A stretch of 64,000 nt of DNA from Thermoanaerobaculum sp. (GTDB taxonomy: Bacteria > Acidobacteriota > Thermoanaerobaculia > Multivoradales > UBA5704). The stretch covers positions 56,634 through 120,633 of the forward strand of contig JAJKHS010000045.1 of NCBI GenBank assembly GCA_021154885.1, given 5' to 3'. The notes under the pieces were generated by a model. That model ran no database searches, was not told where the DNA came from, and saw only the letters and a list, made by a program, of their open reading frames with translations. A program made the translations under genes and the position numbers. Below are positions 36,454-44,854 of the stretch, in pieces (position 1 is the stretch's first letter; every line of letters starts with the position of its first letter).

Positions 36454-37199
36454 CGATCTCCCCTGACGGGCCTGCCCCCGGCCGCCGGCTCGGCGAAGGT
36501 CACCACCGGCTCCGAACGTAAGAAGGCAAGGACGGCGGAGACGGGATGGCCCGCCGCCGAGACCTCCACCGTGTAGATGCCGATGGGCGAGGGGCCGGCC
36601 GTGATCTCGCCGTGGACGTTCAGCAGCAGCTCGCGGATCTGCTTCTCCGTGGCCCGGGGGGAGAACATCAGGTGCAGGGCGACCGTGCCACCCGGCACCG
36701 GCGCCGGAGCCGGGTCGGACAGCGTCTGGTAGGAAACCGGCGGCAACGATGAAATGCCTGAAGTGCCTGAGGCGCCCGAGTGCAGCTCGCCCCAGACCAG
36801 CACGCCGACCAGCAGGACGATGACCGCCACCTGGGCCAGCAGCGCCCCGCGCAGCGGCCGCGGCGTGGCCGCGATCAACGCGCGCAGCGGCGCGCCGAAC
36901 CGCACGGCGGCGCCTTCCTCCCGCCGCTCCTGCCACTCGTGCCGCTCCGCCTCGTCGATGCGCGCCAGCATCCGCTGGAGCTGCACCGGATGCGGCGAGG
37001 GGGCCACATCGCCCAGTCCCTTGATCGCCGCGGCCGTGCGCCGGCAGGACTCGACCTCGCCCTGGCAGCGGCGGCACCCGGCCATGTGATCCTCGACCCG
37101 CTCCCGGTCCTGGCCGGCAAGGGTGCCGTTGACGTACCAGGGGAGCAGCTCCCAGACCCGTTGATGGCTCCGCTCGTCACGGTCTTCGCGTTCGTTCAT
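36450..37199 (-). CDS. Zinc-finger anti-sigma factor with propeptide-like periplasmic domain
   Basis: About 249 aa. Two consecutive ATGs (37202, 37199) follow AGGAGG; the second has better spacing. The N-terminal cytoplasmic ZAS-type zinc finger (ERVEDHMAGCRRCQGEVES) would hold the sigma factor encoded just upstream. A single membrane helix (LLAQVAVIVLLVGVLVWG) separates it from a ~90-residue extracytoplasmic domain (TVALHLMFSPRATEKQIREL; AVLAFLRSEPVVTFAEP). That domain resembles the I9-type propeptides of subtilases. The next gene in the operon is a subtilase, which suggests a protease-anti-sigma interaction. Confidence 0.85.
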   Translation of the reverse strand: MNEREDRDERSHQRVWELLPWYVNGTLAGQDRERVEDHMAGCRRCQGEVESCRRTAAAIKGLGDVAPSPHPVQLQRMLARIDEAERHEWQERREEGAAVRFGAPLRALIAATPRPLRGALLAQVAVIVLLVGVLVWGELHSGASGTSGISSLPPVSYQTLSDPAPAPVPGGTVALHLMFSPRATEKQIRELLLNVHGEITAGPSPIGIYTVEVSAAGHPVSAVLAFLRSEPVVTFAEPAAGGRPVRGDR

Positions 37200-37208
37200 C
37201 ATCCCCTC

Positions 37209-37766
37209 CTAACCTGCATGACTCGACACGCCCAGCTCCGGCAGCAGTTCTTTCAAGCGGCGCCGGGCGTGGAACATCCGCGTCTTCACGGTGTTCACGG
37301 GGCAGCCCACGATCTCGGCGATCTCCGCATAAGCAAGCCCGTAGTAATAGGTCAGCTCCACCACCGCCCGCTGCTCCGGCGACAGGGAGCACAGGGCCCG
37401 TCCCAGCACCGTCGCCAGCTCCCGCCGCGCCGCCAGGCTCTCCGGCTCGCCCTCGGCCACCGGCTCGGGGCCCTCCGCCCCGTCCGCCGCCTCCGGCGGC
37501 CGCCGCGCCAGCGCCTTCAGCGCCTTGTGGTAGGCGATGCCGAAGATCCACGTCGACGGACGCGAGCGGCCGTCGAACTGCGGCGCGTGGCTCCAGATGG
37601 CCAGCATGACGTCGTTGACCACCTCCTCCACCATGTCCGCCTTGCGGGCGAGCTTCAACACGTAGCCGAACAGGCGGCGGTAATAGAGATGGTAGAGCGC
37701 CTCGAAGGCCTTGCGGTCTTTCGCGGCCACCCGTCTCAGCAGCGCGAGCTCGTCGTCCGGCGGCAT
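37209..37766 (-). CDS. ECF-family RNA polymerase sigma factor
   Basis: A 185-aa sigma-70 family protein. Region 2 (FEALYHLYYRRLFGYVLKLARKADMVEEVVNDVMLAIW) and region 4 (LSPEQRAVVELTYYYGLAYAEIAEIVGCPVNTVKTRMFHARRRL) are joined by an acidic linker, as is usual for ECF sigma factors. I chose the ATG at 37766 (MPPDDELALL) because it matches the family's length. The cognate anti-sigma gene follows after 6-9 bases. It is divergent from a cupredoxin cluster that may be its target. Confidence 0.9.
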   Translation of the reverse strand: MPPDDELALLRRVAAKDRKAFEALYHLYYRRLFGYVLKLARKADMVEEVVNDVMLAIWSHAPQFDGRSRPSTWIFGIAYHKALKALARRPPEAADGAEGPEPVAEGEPESLAARRELATVLGRALCSLSPEQRAVVELTYYYGLAYAEIAEIVGCPVNTVKTRMFHARRRLKELLPELGVSSHAG

Positions 37767-37795
37767 GCGAAGAGTATGTCTCGGAAACGGGCGGG

Positions 37796-37822
37796 AAGGT
37801 TCAACGAGCTGCCAAGAACCTT
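37796..37822. promoter_or_regulatory. Inverted repeat in the divergent sigma/cupredoxin promoter region
   Basis: AAGGTTC at 37796-37802 and GAACCTT at 37816-37822 are perfect inverted arms 13 bases apart. The region lies between the divergent sigma-factor and cupredoxin genes. Each arm contains GGTTC/GAACC, close to the GGAAC core common in ECF -35 elements. An autoregulated ECF promoter or a dimeric operator are both possible. Confidence 0.4.
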
Positions 37823-37901
37823 TTCCGCCGATCCGGGGACTGACTCTCCCGAGACTCGGTTCCGGACTGAGCTTTCGCATCGATTGAAAGGAGATTCCCC
37901 G

Positions 37902-38327
37902 ATGTCCCGCATCCCGAGAACGGCGTTGGCGCTGGCCGCGATCCTGATGACCGTCCTGCTCGTTTGGGCGTGCGGCGGCGGGGGCAGCGGCTCCTCCTCG
38001 CCGACCGAGCCCACCGGCGGGAAGACCGTCGTCGTCACCATCAGCGACGATACCTACGATCCGCGCTCGGTCACCATCAACCCGGGCGACACGGTGCAGT
38101 GGGTCCTGAAGTCGGGAAGCCTCACCACCCACACGGTGACGGACACCGGTGGCAAGTTCGACAGCGGCTTCGTCTTCACCGCGGCCGGAATGACCTTCCA
38201 GCGCAAGTTCACCGACGTAAACGCCACTTACAACTACTCGTGCACGACGCACAAGGACTGCTGCAACATGAAGGGCTCGGTCCGGGTGGGCGAAAACTCG
38301 CCACCGCCGGACAAAGGTTATCAATGA
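37902..38327 (+). CDS. Cupredoxin-like lipoprotein
   Basis: A 141-aa exported protein with GAAAGGAG before the ATG. The signal ends in a lipobox-like LVWAC, followed by a Gly/Ser linker. The domain is plastocyanin-like (DDTYDPRSVTINPGDTVQWV). Probable type 1 copper ligands are a His in LTTHTVTD, then Cys, His and Met in YSCTTHKDCCNMKG. The likely role is electron transfer at the cell envelope. It heads a cluster with a second cupredoxin, a cytochrome-like protein and an outer-membrane barrel. Confidence 0.85.
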   Translation: MSRIPRTALALAAILMTVLLVWACGGGGSGSSSPTEPTGGKTVVVTISDDTYDPRSVTINPGDTVQWVLKSGSLTTHTVTDTGGKFDSGFVFTAAGMTFQRKFTDVNATYNYSCTTHKDCCNMKGSVRVGENSPPPDKGYQ

Positions 38328-38374
38328 ATCCTGGCCACGCCGCAGCCTGGCCCTTTTCTGGAGGAGACGTTTTC

Positions 38375-39745
38375 ATGCCCCACCGCAGTACCCCGTCGCT
38401 CGTCTGGCTCCTCGTGGTGCTCGCCACTCTCCTCGCCGCCCCGACCTGGGGCACCACCTTCGACGTCGCGGTGGGTGGGGTGAACACCGTCTTCACCCCC
38501 AATACCCTCGACATCCATGTCGGCGACACGGTGAGGTGGCACAACGCCGGCGGATTTCACAACGTGCTCGCCGATGACAGCAGCTTCGGCACCACGGTGT
38601 CGAGCGACGCCTGGACGTTCACCCATACCTTCAATGCGGCGGGCACCTTCGGATACTACTGTGAGCAACACGGCTCCCCCGGGGCCGGCATGTCCGGCAC
38701 CATTCACGTGACGGCCACGACCCCGCCGCCGCCCGACCCGAAGCCCGGGGCTTTCCGCTTCTCGCAGGCGAGCTCCAGCGTCAGCGAGGCGGTGGGACAG
38801 GCCACCATCACCGTGCAGCGCGTCAACGGCTCCGACGGCGCCGTCGCCGTCGGCTACAGCGCGGCGGCCGGCACGGCCACGGCGGGCCAGGACTTCACGG
38901 CCGCCAGCGGCACCCTCACCTGGGCCGACGGCGACAGCGGCAGCAAGACCTTCAAGGTGACGATCGTCAACGACACGATCCAGGAGCCCGCCGAGACCAT
39001 CCTCCTCGCGCTCTCGAACCCCACGGGCGGCGCGACCCTGGACCAGCCGACCGCCACCCTGTCGATCCTGGACAACGACAATCCCGGCCCAAGCGGCGGG
39101 CCGCCGGCCGCGCCCACCCACCTGACCGCCACGACGCACTCCACCTCCGAGATCGACCTCGCCTGGACGGACAACGCCAGCACCGAAACCGGCTTCAGCA
39201 TCGAACGCAGGAGCCCGAGCGGCACCTACCAGGAGGTCGGCACCGTGGGGCCCAACGTCACGACCTTCACGGCGACCGGCCTCGACGCGGCCAAGCTCTA
39301 CTTCTTCCGCGTCCGCGCCACCGGCGCGAGCAGCGCGTTCTCCGCCTACACCAACGAGGCCAGCGACGCGACCGACGCCGTGCCTGGGCCCTGCGTGGCC
39401 GGAGCCACCACCCTGTGCGTCAACAACGGCCGCTTCAAGGTCGAGCTCGACTGGCGCACGGCGGACAACACCGGCCATGGCCAGACCGTGCCCATCCCCT
39501 CGGCTCCCGACTCGGGGCTGTTCTACTTCTTCGCCCCGTCCAACATCGAGATGCTGATCAAGGTGCTCAACGCCTGCGTCGCACCCTTCAATCACTACTG
39601 GGTATTCTTTGCCGCGACCACCAACGTCGAATTCACCACCACCGTGACGGACACCCAGACCGGCAAGGTGAAGGTGTACTTCAACCCGCTCAACACGAGC
39701 GCTCCTCCGGTGCAGGACGTCGATGCCTTCGCGACGTGCCCCTAG
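38375..39745 (+). CDS. Secreted cupredoxin/Calx-beta/fibronectin-III protein
   Basis: A 456-aa exported protein. The start at 38375 follows GGAGGAG; an ATG at 38324 overlapping the previous stop is less likely because it displaces the signal peptide. The N-terminal blue-copper domain has His in GGFHNVL, and Cys, His and Met in YYCEQHGSPGAGM. A Calx-beta domain (FSQASSSVSEAVGQATITVQR... DTIQEPAETILLALSNP), an FN3 domain (APTHLTATTHSTSEIDLAWTDN) and a C-terminal ~110-residue domain (GRFKVELDWRTADNTGHGQ) follow. The last domain occurs in secreted proteins of unknown role. It is probably surface located. Confidence 0.85.
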   Translation: MPHRSTPSLVWLLVVLATLLAAPTWGTTFDVAVGGVNTVFTPNTLDIHVGDTVRWHNAGGFHNVLADDSSFGTTVSSDAWTFTHTFNAAGTFGYYCEQHGSPGAGMSGTIHVTATTPPPPDPKPGAFRFSQASSSVSEAVGQATITVQRVNGSDGAVAVGYSAAAGTATAGQDFTAASGTLTWADGDSGSKTFKVTIVNDTIQEPAETILLALSNPTGGATLDQPTATLSILDNDNPGPSGGPPAAPTHLTATTHSTSEIDLAWTDNASTETGFSIERRSPSGTYQEVGTVGPNVTTFTATGLDAAKLYFFRVRATGASSAFSAYTNEASDATDAVPGPCVAGATTLCVNNGRFKVELDWRTADNTGHGQTVPIPSAPDSGLFYFFAPSNIEMLIKVLNACVAPFNHYWVFFAATTNVEFTTTVTDTQTGKVKVYFNPLNTSAPPVQDVDAFATCP

Positions 39746-40163
39746 ATCGGCGGCCGGCGTCGCCCTGCTCCTCCTCGCGGGCTGCGGCACGGTGAAGTCC
39801 CCCACCGAGCCGCCGGCCGCGTCGGGAGGAGGGGCGGCGTTCACCTTCTCCCAGATCCAGCAGGAGATCTTCACCCCGACCTGCGCCAAGGCGGGGTGCC
39901 ACGCCGCCGCCACCGCCTCGGAAGGCCTGGTGCTCGACGCCGGCCAGAGCTACGGCCTGCTGGTCGGCCACCCCGCCTCCGAGCACGGCTCCCTCGCCCG
40001 GGTGGAGCCGGGCAGCCCCGAGCGCAGCTACCTGATCCTGAAGCTGCGGGGCGATCCGTCCATCAGCGGGCAGCGCATGCCGCAGGATGGCCCGCCCTTC
40101 CTGACCCAAGCCCAGATCGACGGCATCGCCGGCTGGATCCGCGCCGGCGCGCCGAGGAACTGA
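39723..40163 (+). CDS. Cytochrome c-like lipoprotein with a CxxxxCH motif
   Basis: A 146-aa lipoprotein (lipobox LLAGCG) that overlaps the upstream gene by 23 bases. A small c-type domain has a haem-binding-like motif C54-AKAG-C59-H60, with four residues between the Cys instead of two, and a candidate axial Met119 in QRMPQDGPP. Such planctomycete-type cytochrome domains are usually periplasmic. It probably exchanges electrons with the cupredoxins encoded upstream; haem attachment is unproven. Confidence 0.75.
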   Translation: MPSRRAPRSAAGVALLLLAGCGTVKSPTEPPAASGGGAAFTFSQIQQEIFTPTCAKAGCHAAATASEGLVLDAGQSYGLLVGHPASEHGSLARVEPGSPERSYLILKLRGDPSISGQRMPQDGPPFLTQAQIDGIAGWIRAGAPRN

Positions 40164-40168
40164 GGACG

Positions 40169-41011
40169 ATGGAATTGCGAATCATGGCTCCCGCGCTGCG
40201 CGTCCTGACCGTCCTCTTCGTCCTTGTCGTCCTGTCGTGGACGGCGCTCCCTGCCGCGGCCCAGGAGGATCTGCCGAGCGGACCGTACGACCCCATCCGC
40301 CGCGACTCCCTGGGCACGCGGCTGGTGAACGGCGCGACCCCCTATCCGGTGGGAGCGCGCAAGCTGGAGGTGCTGTTCACCCACCGCTTCCAGGAAGCCG
40401 TCCAGAAGGGCGACTCGCACGACCTCTGGGGGCTGGACAGCGGCTCGGACGTGGGAATCGGGATCGGCGTGGGCCTCACCCGCAAGCTCGACCTCTCGCT
40501 CTATCGCGCCTCCTTCCAGGAAGACTTCGAAATCGCCAGCAAATTCCTGATCTTCGAACAAGCTCCACGGTTGCCTGTCACCATATCCCTGCGGGCAGGC
40601 GCCGACCTCCTCCGGCGGCCCGGTGTCCAAGATCCGGGCCGCCCCTTTTTCCAACTCCTCCTGGCGCGGCAGATCGTCCCGGGAGTGAACCTTCTCCTGT
40701 CACCCTCCTGGGTGAGGGATACCCCGCAGCTCCGCAACACCTTCAACGTCCCGGTGGGCCTCACCTTCCCCCTGCCTCACGACTACCTCGTGGAGGTGGA
40801 GGCGGTCCCTCGCAACCACAGCCTCGACGCCAGCCGCACCGCCTGGCACGCCGCGCTGTCCAAGCAGGTGGGCGGCCACATCTTCAAGATCGTCTTCGGC
40901 AACTCGCGCGCCACCACCGTGGACCAGATGCTGGGCGGCGACTCCGCCGCGGACTTCGAGACGCGGGACGTCCGGCTCGGCTTCAACCTCGTCCGCTACT
41001 TCGGTTTCTGA
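40169..41011 (+). CDS. DUF5777-like outer-membrane beta-barrel protein
   Basis: A 280-aa exported protein: a signal peptide ending PAAAQ, then regularly alternating beta strands (ARKLEVLFTHRFQEAV; DVGIGIGVGLTRKLDLSLYR; NTFNVPVGLTFPLPHDY) and a C-terminal aromatic end VRYFGF typical of outer-membrane proteins. The pattern fits the DUF5777 family. It follows the cytochrome gene by 5 bases, so the four-gene set may link periplasmic redox proteins to an outer-membrane component. Confidence 0.75.
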   Translation: MELRIMAPALRVLTVLFVLVVLSWTALPAAAQEDLPSGPYDPIRRDSLGTRLVNGATPYPVGARKLEVLFTHRFQEAVQKGDSHDLWGLDSGSDVGIGIGVGLTRKLDLSLYRASFQEDFEIASKFLIFEQAPRLPVTISLRAGADLLRRPGVQDPGRPFFQLLLARQIVPGVNLLLSPSWVRDTPQLRNTFNVPVGLTFPLPHDYLVEVEAVPRNHSLDASRTAWHAALSKQVGGHIFKIVFGNSRATTVDQMLGGDSAADFETRDVRLGFNLVRYFGF

Positions 41012-41081
41012 CGGTGGAACGGAAAATGCACCTGAGACAAACCGGGAACAGCAGCAGCTCGAACTTCCGAGGAGGCCAACC

Positions 41082-41498
41082 ATGCGCAAGTCTCACCTCT
41101 CCGCCGCGATCGTACTGATCCTTCTGACTTCGGCGACCGCGGTCGCCTGGGCCGCCAGGTCCGCCGCCACCAGGCCCTCCAACGCCAGTTACACCCCGCC
41201 CGCCGAAACGGGGATGATCTACACGGTGATCAACTACAGCCGGGCCGGCAGCGTGGCGCAGCACACCTACGTGACCGTGGATTCGGAGGACGGCTCTCGC
41301 ACCCTCATCGTCCCCGGCCCCTATCTGAACAGTCCTTGCTCCACCTCGACGCCCTCCGGCTTCGTCTTCCGGCTCCGTCACAACATGCCGGACTCGATTC
41401 CGGTAACGATCACGACGACGGGAACGATCGTCCGCGGCCCCTACCAGGGGGACGTCCCCATGGAGCTGCTGCACGCCTGCTACAAGCTGGTGAAGTAA
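41082..41498 (+). CDS. Secreted hypothetical protein
   Basis: A 138-aa exported protein with CGAGGAGG before the ATG. The signal peptide (AAIVLILLTSATAVAWAA) is followed by a Thr/Ser-rich beta domain with two Cys (NSPCSTS and LLHACYK) that may pair. No family recognised. Its stop is 3 bases from the end of the convergent HD-GYP gene. Confidence 0.6.
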   Translation: MRKSHLSAAIVLILLTSATAVAWAARSAATRPSNASYTPPAETGMIYTVINYSRAGSVAQHTYVTVDSEDGSRTLIVPGPYLNSPCSTSTPSGFVFRLRHNMPDSIPVTITTTGTIVRGPYQGDVPMELLHACYKLVK

Positions 41499-41501
41499 GG
41501 T

Positions 41502-42203
41502 TCAGGCCGGCCCGGTGATACGGGAGACTTCGGGCAGGTGGGCGAGAGCGATCTGCACGAACAGGTCGACGATGCGGGCATCGAACTGCGTGCCACGGGC
41601 GACGTTGAGGCGGCGGAACGCCTCCTCGATGGGCAAGGCGTCGCGGTAGGACCGGCCGGACATCATCACGTCGAAGGCGTCGACGACGGCGACGATGCGC
41701 GCGCCGAGCGGGATCTCGTCGCCCTTCAGCCCGCTCGGATAGCCGTGGCCGTCGATCCGCTCGTGATGATGCAGCACGAAGAGGCTCACCCGCTCGAAGC
41801 CGGGCAGCAGGCGCAGGATGGCCCAGCCGTAGTCGGGGTGCTTCTTGACCTCTTCGTACTCTTCCGGCGTCAGCTTCCCGGGCTTCTGCAGGATCTGCTG
41901 CGGCACCCCCACCTTGCCGATGTCGTGGAGCAGGGAGGCGATCTCGACGTCCCGCAGCTCCCGGTCGTCGAGGCCGAGCTGCTGCGCGACGCGCACCGCC
42001 CACTCCGCCAGCCGCGTGCCGTGGACGCCGGTGTGGAGCTCGGTCAGGTCGAGGATGGTGGTCAGGCTGCAGACCAGGGCCGAGGTCATCCGGCTCAGCT
42101 CGGACTCGAGCTGCTTGACCCGCAGTGCGGGAGCAACCTCGCCGCCGGTCCTGGGCGCCGCCGTGTGGAGGAGCCAGGGGAGCTGTTTGTCGAGCTGAAT
42201 CAC
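41502..42203 (-). CDS. HD-GYP domain phosphodiesterase
   Basis: A 233-aa cytoplasmic protein. It starts with GTG overlapping the upstream stop (GTGA). The HD-GYP domain spans most of it: His61 (GVHGTR), the HD pair His93-Asp94 (LLHDIGK), HHH at 145-147 and the GYP motif at 154-156 (DGHGYPSGLK). Such domains hydrolyse cyclic di-GMP or related dinucleotides. There is no receiver domain; the short N-terminal part is probably helical. It is the last gene of a minus-strand run that begins with subtilases. Confidence 0.9.
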   Translation of the reverse strand: MIQLDKQLPWLLHTAAPRTGGEVAPALRVKQLESELSRMTSALVCSLTTILDLTELHTGVHGTRLAEWAVRVAQQLGLDDRELRDVEIASLLHDIGKVGVPQQILQKPGKLTPEEYEEVKKHPDYGWAILRLLPGFERVSLFVLHHHERIDGHGYPSGLKGDEIPLGARIVAVVDAFDVMMSGRSYRDALPIEEAFRRLNVARGTQFDARIVDLFVQIALAHLPEVSRITGPA

Positions 42204-42640
42204 GCCGTCTCCTCGCTCTCCGGGCGGCGCACCACCAGGCTGTGGTCGATCGGTACCTCGACCAGGCGCCCGCCGTCGAGCGCCAGACAGAGGCGCAGCG
42301 ACCGGTGCGGCGCGAGGTCCATCTGGAATTCACCGAAGTCGTTGGTGCGGGTCTGCGTCAAGACCTCGTCCTCGCTCAGCAGCAGGACCGGCGCCGGGGG
42401 CACCGGCCGCGCCGGATCCCGCAGGTCCACGAGTTGTCCCACCAGCGCCGCCCGGCCGGCGCGGAGGTCCGGCTCCAGCCGCAGGTCAAGATACAGATCT
42501 TCCGCCTGATAGAGGAGATGGCGGCTGGTGACGTCCCGCCGCCGGACTCCCTCGGCCAGGGGGGACTCGCCGGTATCGAGAACGAGCCGCGCGGGAAGGC
42601 GTGTCAGCGCCGCGATCGTCTTGCTGTCGAAGGTTTCCAT
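42200..42640 (-). CDS. Hypothetical protein with carboxypeptidase-regulatory-like fold
   Basis: A 146-aa cytoplasmic protein. Its second half (RAALVGQLVDLRDPARPVPPAPVLLLSE, QTRTNDFGEFQMDLAP) looks like a small beta-sandwich of the regulatory type often seen in Acidobacteriota signalling operons. No signal peptide. It is translationally coupled to HD-GYP and sits 15 bases after the subtilase stop. Function unknown. Confidence 0.6.
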   Translation of the reverse strand: METFDSKTIAALTRLPARLVLDTGESPLAEGVRRRDVTSRHLLYQAEDLYLDLRLEPDLRAGRAALVGQLVDLRDPARPVPPAPVLLLSEDEVLTQTRTNDFGEFQMDLAPHRSLRLCLALDGGRLVEVPIDHSLVVRRPESEETA

Positions 42641-42655
42641 CTCGTCCTTTCCCGG

Positions 42656-44854
42656 CTATGAAGTCAGAGGCGTGGAGTCGAACTCGAAGCTCAGGACGAT
42701 GGTCTGGCCGGGGTCGAGCCGGGGCCCGCTCCCGGGGTCGAAGCGTAACTGCAGCGCGGGCGCCGGGGCTCTCTTATCGATCTTCCTGTCGTTCCACCGC
42801 AACGACTTGAAGCTGCCGTTGCCGGTGGGCCACTGGAGGTCGAGGTGGTCGAGCAGGATCGCCGCGGACCCGGTGTTGGTGATCTGCCAGGTCACCGTAC
42901 GATCCGTGAACCCGAGCTGGGTGCGCGGCTGGACAGCGCAGCCCGAGTCCGCCGGGGGCGGCGGGTAGGTGGCCACGCAGCCACCCGCGAAGGTGAGGGC
43001 GATCGAGTAGTCCGCGCGAGCCGGAAGGTCGTAGTGGAGCCCGCCGGCCATGTTCTGCATCGCCTGCGCGAAGTCGGCCCGCCCGAAGCCGGCGGCGCCG
43101 TCCGGACTCCCCACCACCGGCACGGCGTGGGAGAGCGAGGCGCTCGCCCGGTAGAAGTCGGTGGTGACCGGCTGCCCGTCCCCCTTGTTCTCCCTCTTAT
43201 GCTCTCCCTCCTGCTCCCCGTTCCCGTTCCCCTGGCTGGCGAAGACCGCCGTGATGCCGCTGATCCAGGGGGCCGAGAAGGACGTGCCGGAGGCGAGCGC
43301 CCAGCCGCCGCCGGGATAGGAGGTCACGATGTCCTCGCCGGGCGCCGCGATGGTCACCAGATCGCGGCCGTAGTTCGAGAACAGGCTCAGGTGGTCGTCG
43401 GCGGTGGTCGAGGCCACGCCCAGGATGTTGCCCAGGGCCGCCGGGTAGACGAGGACCTGAAGCCCGTCGTTGCCGGCGGACGCGATGCAGGCGACGCCGT
43501 GGTCCGCCGCGTAGTTGAGCGCCCGCATCAGCTCCGGCGAGAAGTCCTCGACGCTGAAGCTCATGTTGATCGCCGTCACGCCCTGGTCCACGGCGTAGTA
43601 GATGGCGCGGATGACGTCGGCGACCTGGCCGCTGCCGCTGCCGTCGAAGGCCTTGAGGGGGAGGATCTTCGCCTCCGGTGCGACGCGATGGATGACGCCC
43701 GCCACCATGGTGCCGTGGCCAAAGGCCGGCGGCACGGCTGCGGGATCGAGCTGGCCGGTCTGCGTGGATTCGAGCACCGCGAGAGTCGAGGCGTTGAGCG
43801 CCGTCACCTGGTCGGCGCCGAGGATGGCCCGCGTCCGCTGGCCGAGGATGGCCCGCGTGCGCTGGTCGAGCACGTCGTTCCACTCCGAGGCGCCGGACTG
43901 GCTGCGGGTGAAGTCGTAGCCGGGCAGCAGGGCGTTGCGCAGCAGCGGGTGGTCGGGATCGACGCCCGAGTCGATGACGGCGACGACGGCTCCCGCCCCA
44001 CGGACGGACCGCGTCGCTTCGTCGACGCGCAGCACCGCCGCCGCCGGCTGCTGGACGTAGGCCCGCCAGACCAGGCGCGCCGTGCCGTCCGGGTTGGTCC
44101 CGAAGGGGACCTCGACGACCGTGTCGATGAGGTCGCGGCCGGCGAGGCGCACGCCCGTGATCCGCCCGTTGGCGGCCGGCCAGCGCAGCGCGATGCGGCT
44201 CAGGGTGACGAGCTGGCCGCTGCCGTTGGCGACCTGGAAGCTCACGTCGCCGCCGTGGACGGCGAGGATCTGGCGCACGGCCGCAGCCGGCGACGTCCCC
44301 TCGGCGAAGCCGAGCGACAGGCTGTAATCGGCCGGGTTCTGGCTCGGCGGATTCTGGAAGGTGAAGGTGAGCTGCGCCGTCTTGCCGTTGGCGATCTGGC
44401 GGTCGGCGACCGGCCCGAGCCAGTAGGAGTCGATGGCGGCGCCGGGCGGCACCAGCCGCGACGCCTGCACGACCGCGCCGAGGATCGCCCGCGTGCGCTG
44501 CTCGAGCCTCAGCCCCTGGTAGGTCTCGGGCAGGGCGGCGAGCAGCGCCGGCTCGATGCCCGCGACGTCGGGATCCGGGGCCAGGGAGGCGTCCTGGATC
44601 ACCGCATCGGCCGTCATGCCCTGCGGCGCCCGCACCAGGTAGACGTTGTTGCCCAGGGCGTCAGGCGAGGCGACGAGCGCCCGGATCACCTGCACGCCGT
44701 TGCGCCGCACCAGGTCGTCCATGCAGGAGGCGGAGCCTCGCACCAGGAAGTCGTTGGTCGCGGGCCGGGGCGCCTGCCGGGCCGCCGCCGGCAGCCCGAG
44801 GATCAGCGCCAGGATCAGGAGGAGGGAGGCCGGCCGCCGGGTGAAAGCTCGCAT
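42656..44854 (-). CDS. Secreted subtilase (S8) with QRTRAILG repeats
   Basis: A 732-aa exported protease; its ATG overlaps the stop of the paralogous subtilase (TGATG). Signal peptide LLLILALILGLPAAA. An N-terminal propeptide-like part is followed by an inserted ~150-residue beta domain (LTFTFQNPPSQNPADYSLSLGF). Catalytic residues are Asp295 (VVAVIDSGVD), His380 (FGHGTMVAG) and Ser525 (SGTSFSAP). The octapeptide QRTRAILG occurs at 119-126 and twice in tandem at 331-346, between the catalytic Asp and His. The C-terminal ~150 residues form another beta domain with two Cys. The first octapeptide is at the same position as in the neighbouring paralogue. Confidence 0.9.
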   Translation of the reverse strand: MRAFTRRPASLLLILALILGLPAAARQAPRPATNDFLVRGSASCMDDLVRRNGVQVIRALVASPDALGNNVYLVRAPQGMTADAVIQDASLAPDPDVAGIEPALLAALPETYQGLRLEQRTRAILGAVVQASRLVPPGAAIDSYWLGPVADRQIANGKTAQLTFTFQNPPSQNPADYSLSLGFAEGTSPAAAVRQILAVHGGDVSFQVANGSGQLVTLSRIALRWPAANGRITGVRLAGRDLIDTVVEVPFGTNPDGTARLVWRAYVQQPAAAVLRVDEATRSVRGAGAVVAVIDSGVDPDHPLLRNALLPGYDFTRSQSGASEWNDVLDQRTRAILGQRTRAILGADQVTALNASTLAVLESTQTGQLDPAAVPPAFGHGTMVAGVIHRVAPEAKILPLKAFDGSGSGQVADVIRAIYYAVDQGVTAINMSFSVEDFSPELMRALNYAADHGVACIASAGNDGLQVLVYPAALGNILGVASTTADDHLSLFSNYGRDLVTIAAPGEDIVTSYPGGGWALASGTSFSAPWISGITAVFASQGNGNGEQEGEHKRENKGDGQPVTTDFYRASASLSHAVPVVGSPDGAAGFGRADFAQAMQNMAGGLHYDLPARADYSIALTFAGGCVATYPPPPADSGCAVQPRTQLGFTDRTVTWQITNTGSAAILLDHLDLQWPTGNGSFKSLRWNDRKIDKRAPAPALQLRFDPGSGPRLDPGQTIVLSFEFDSTPLTS

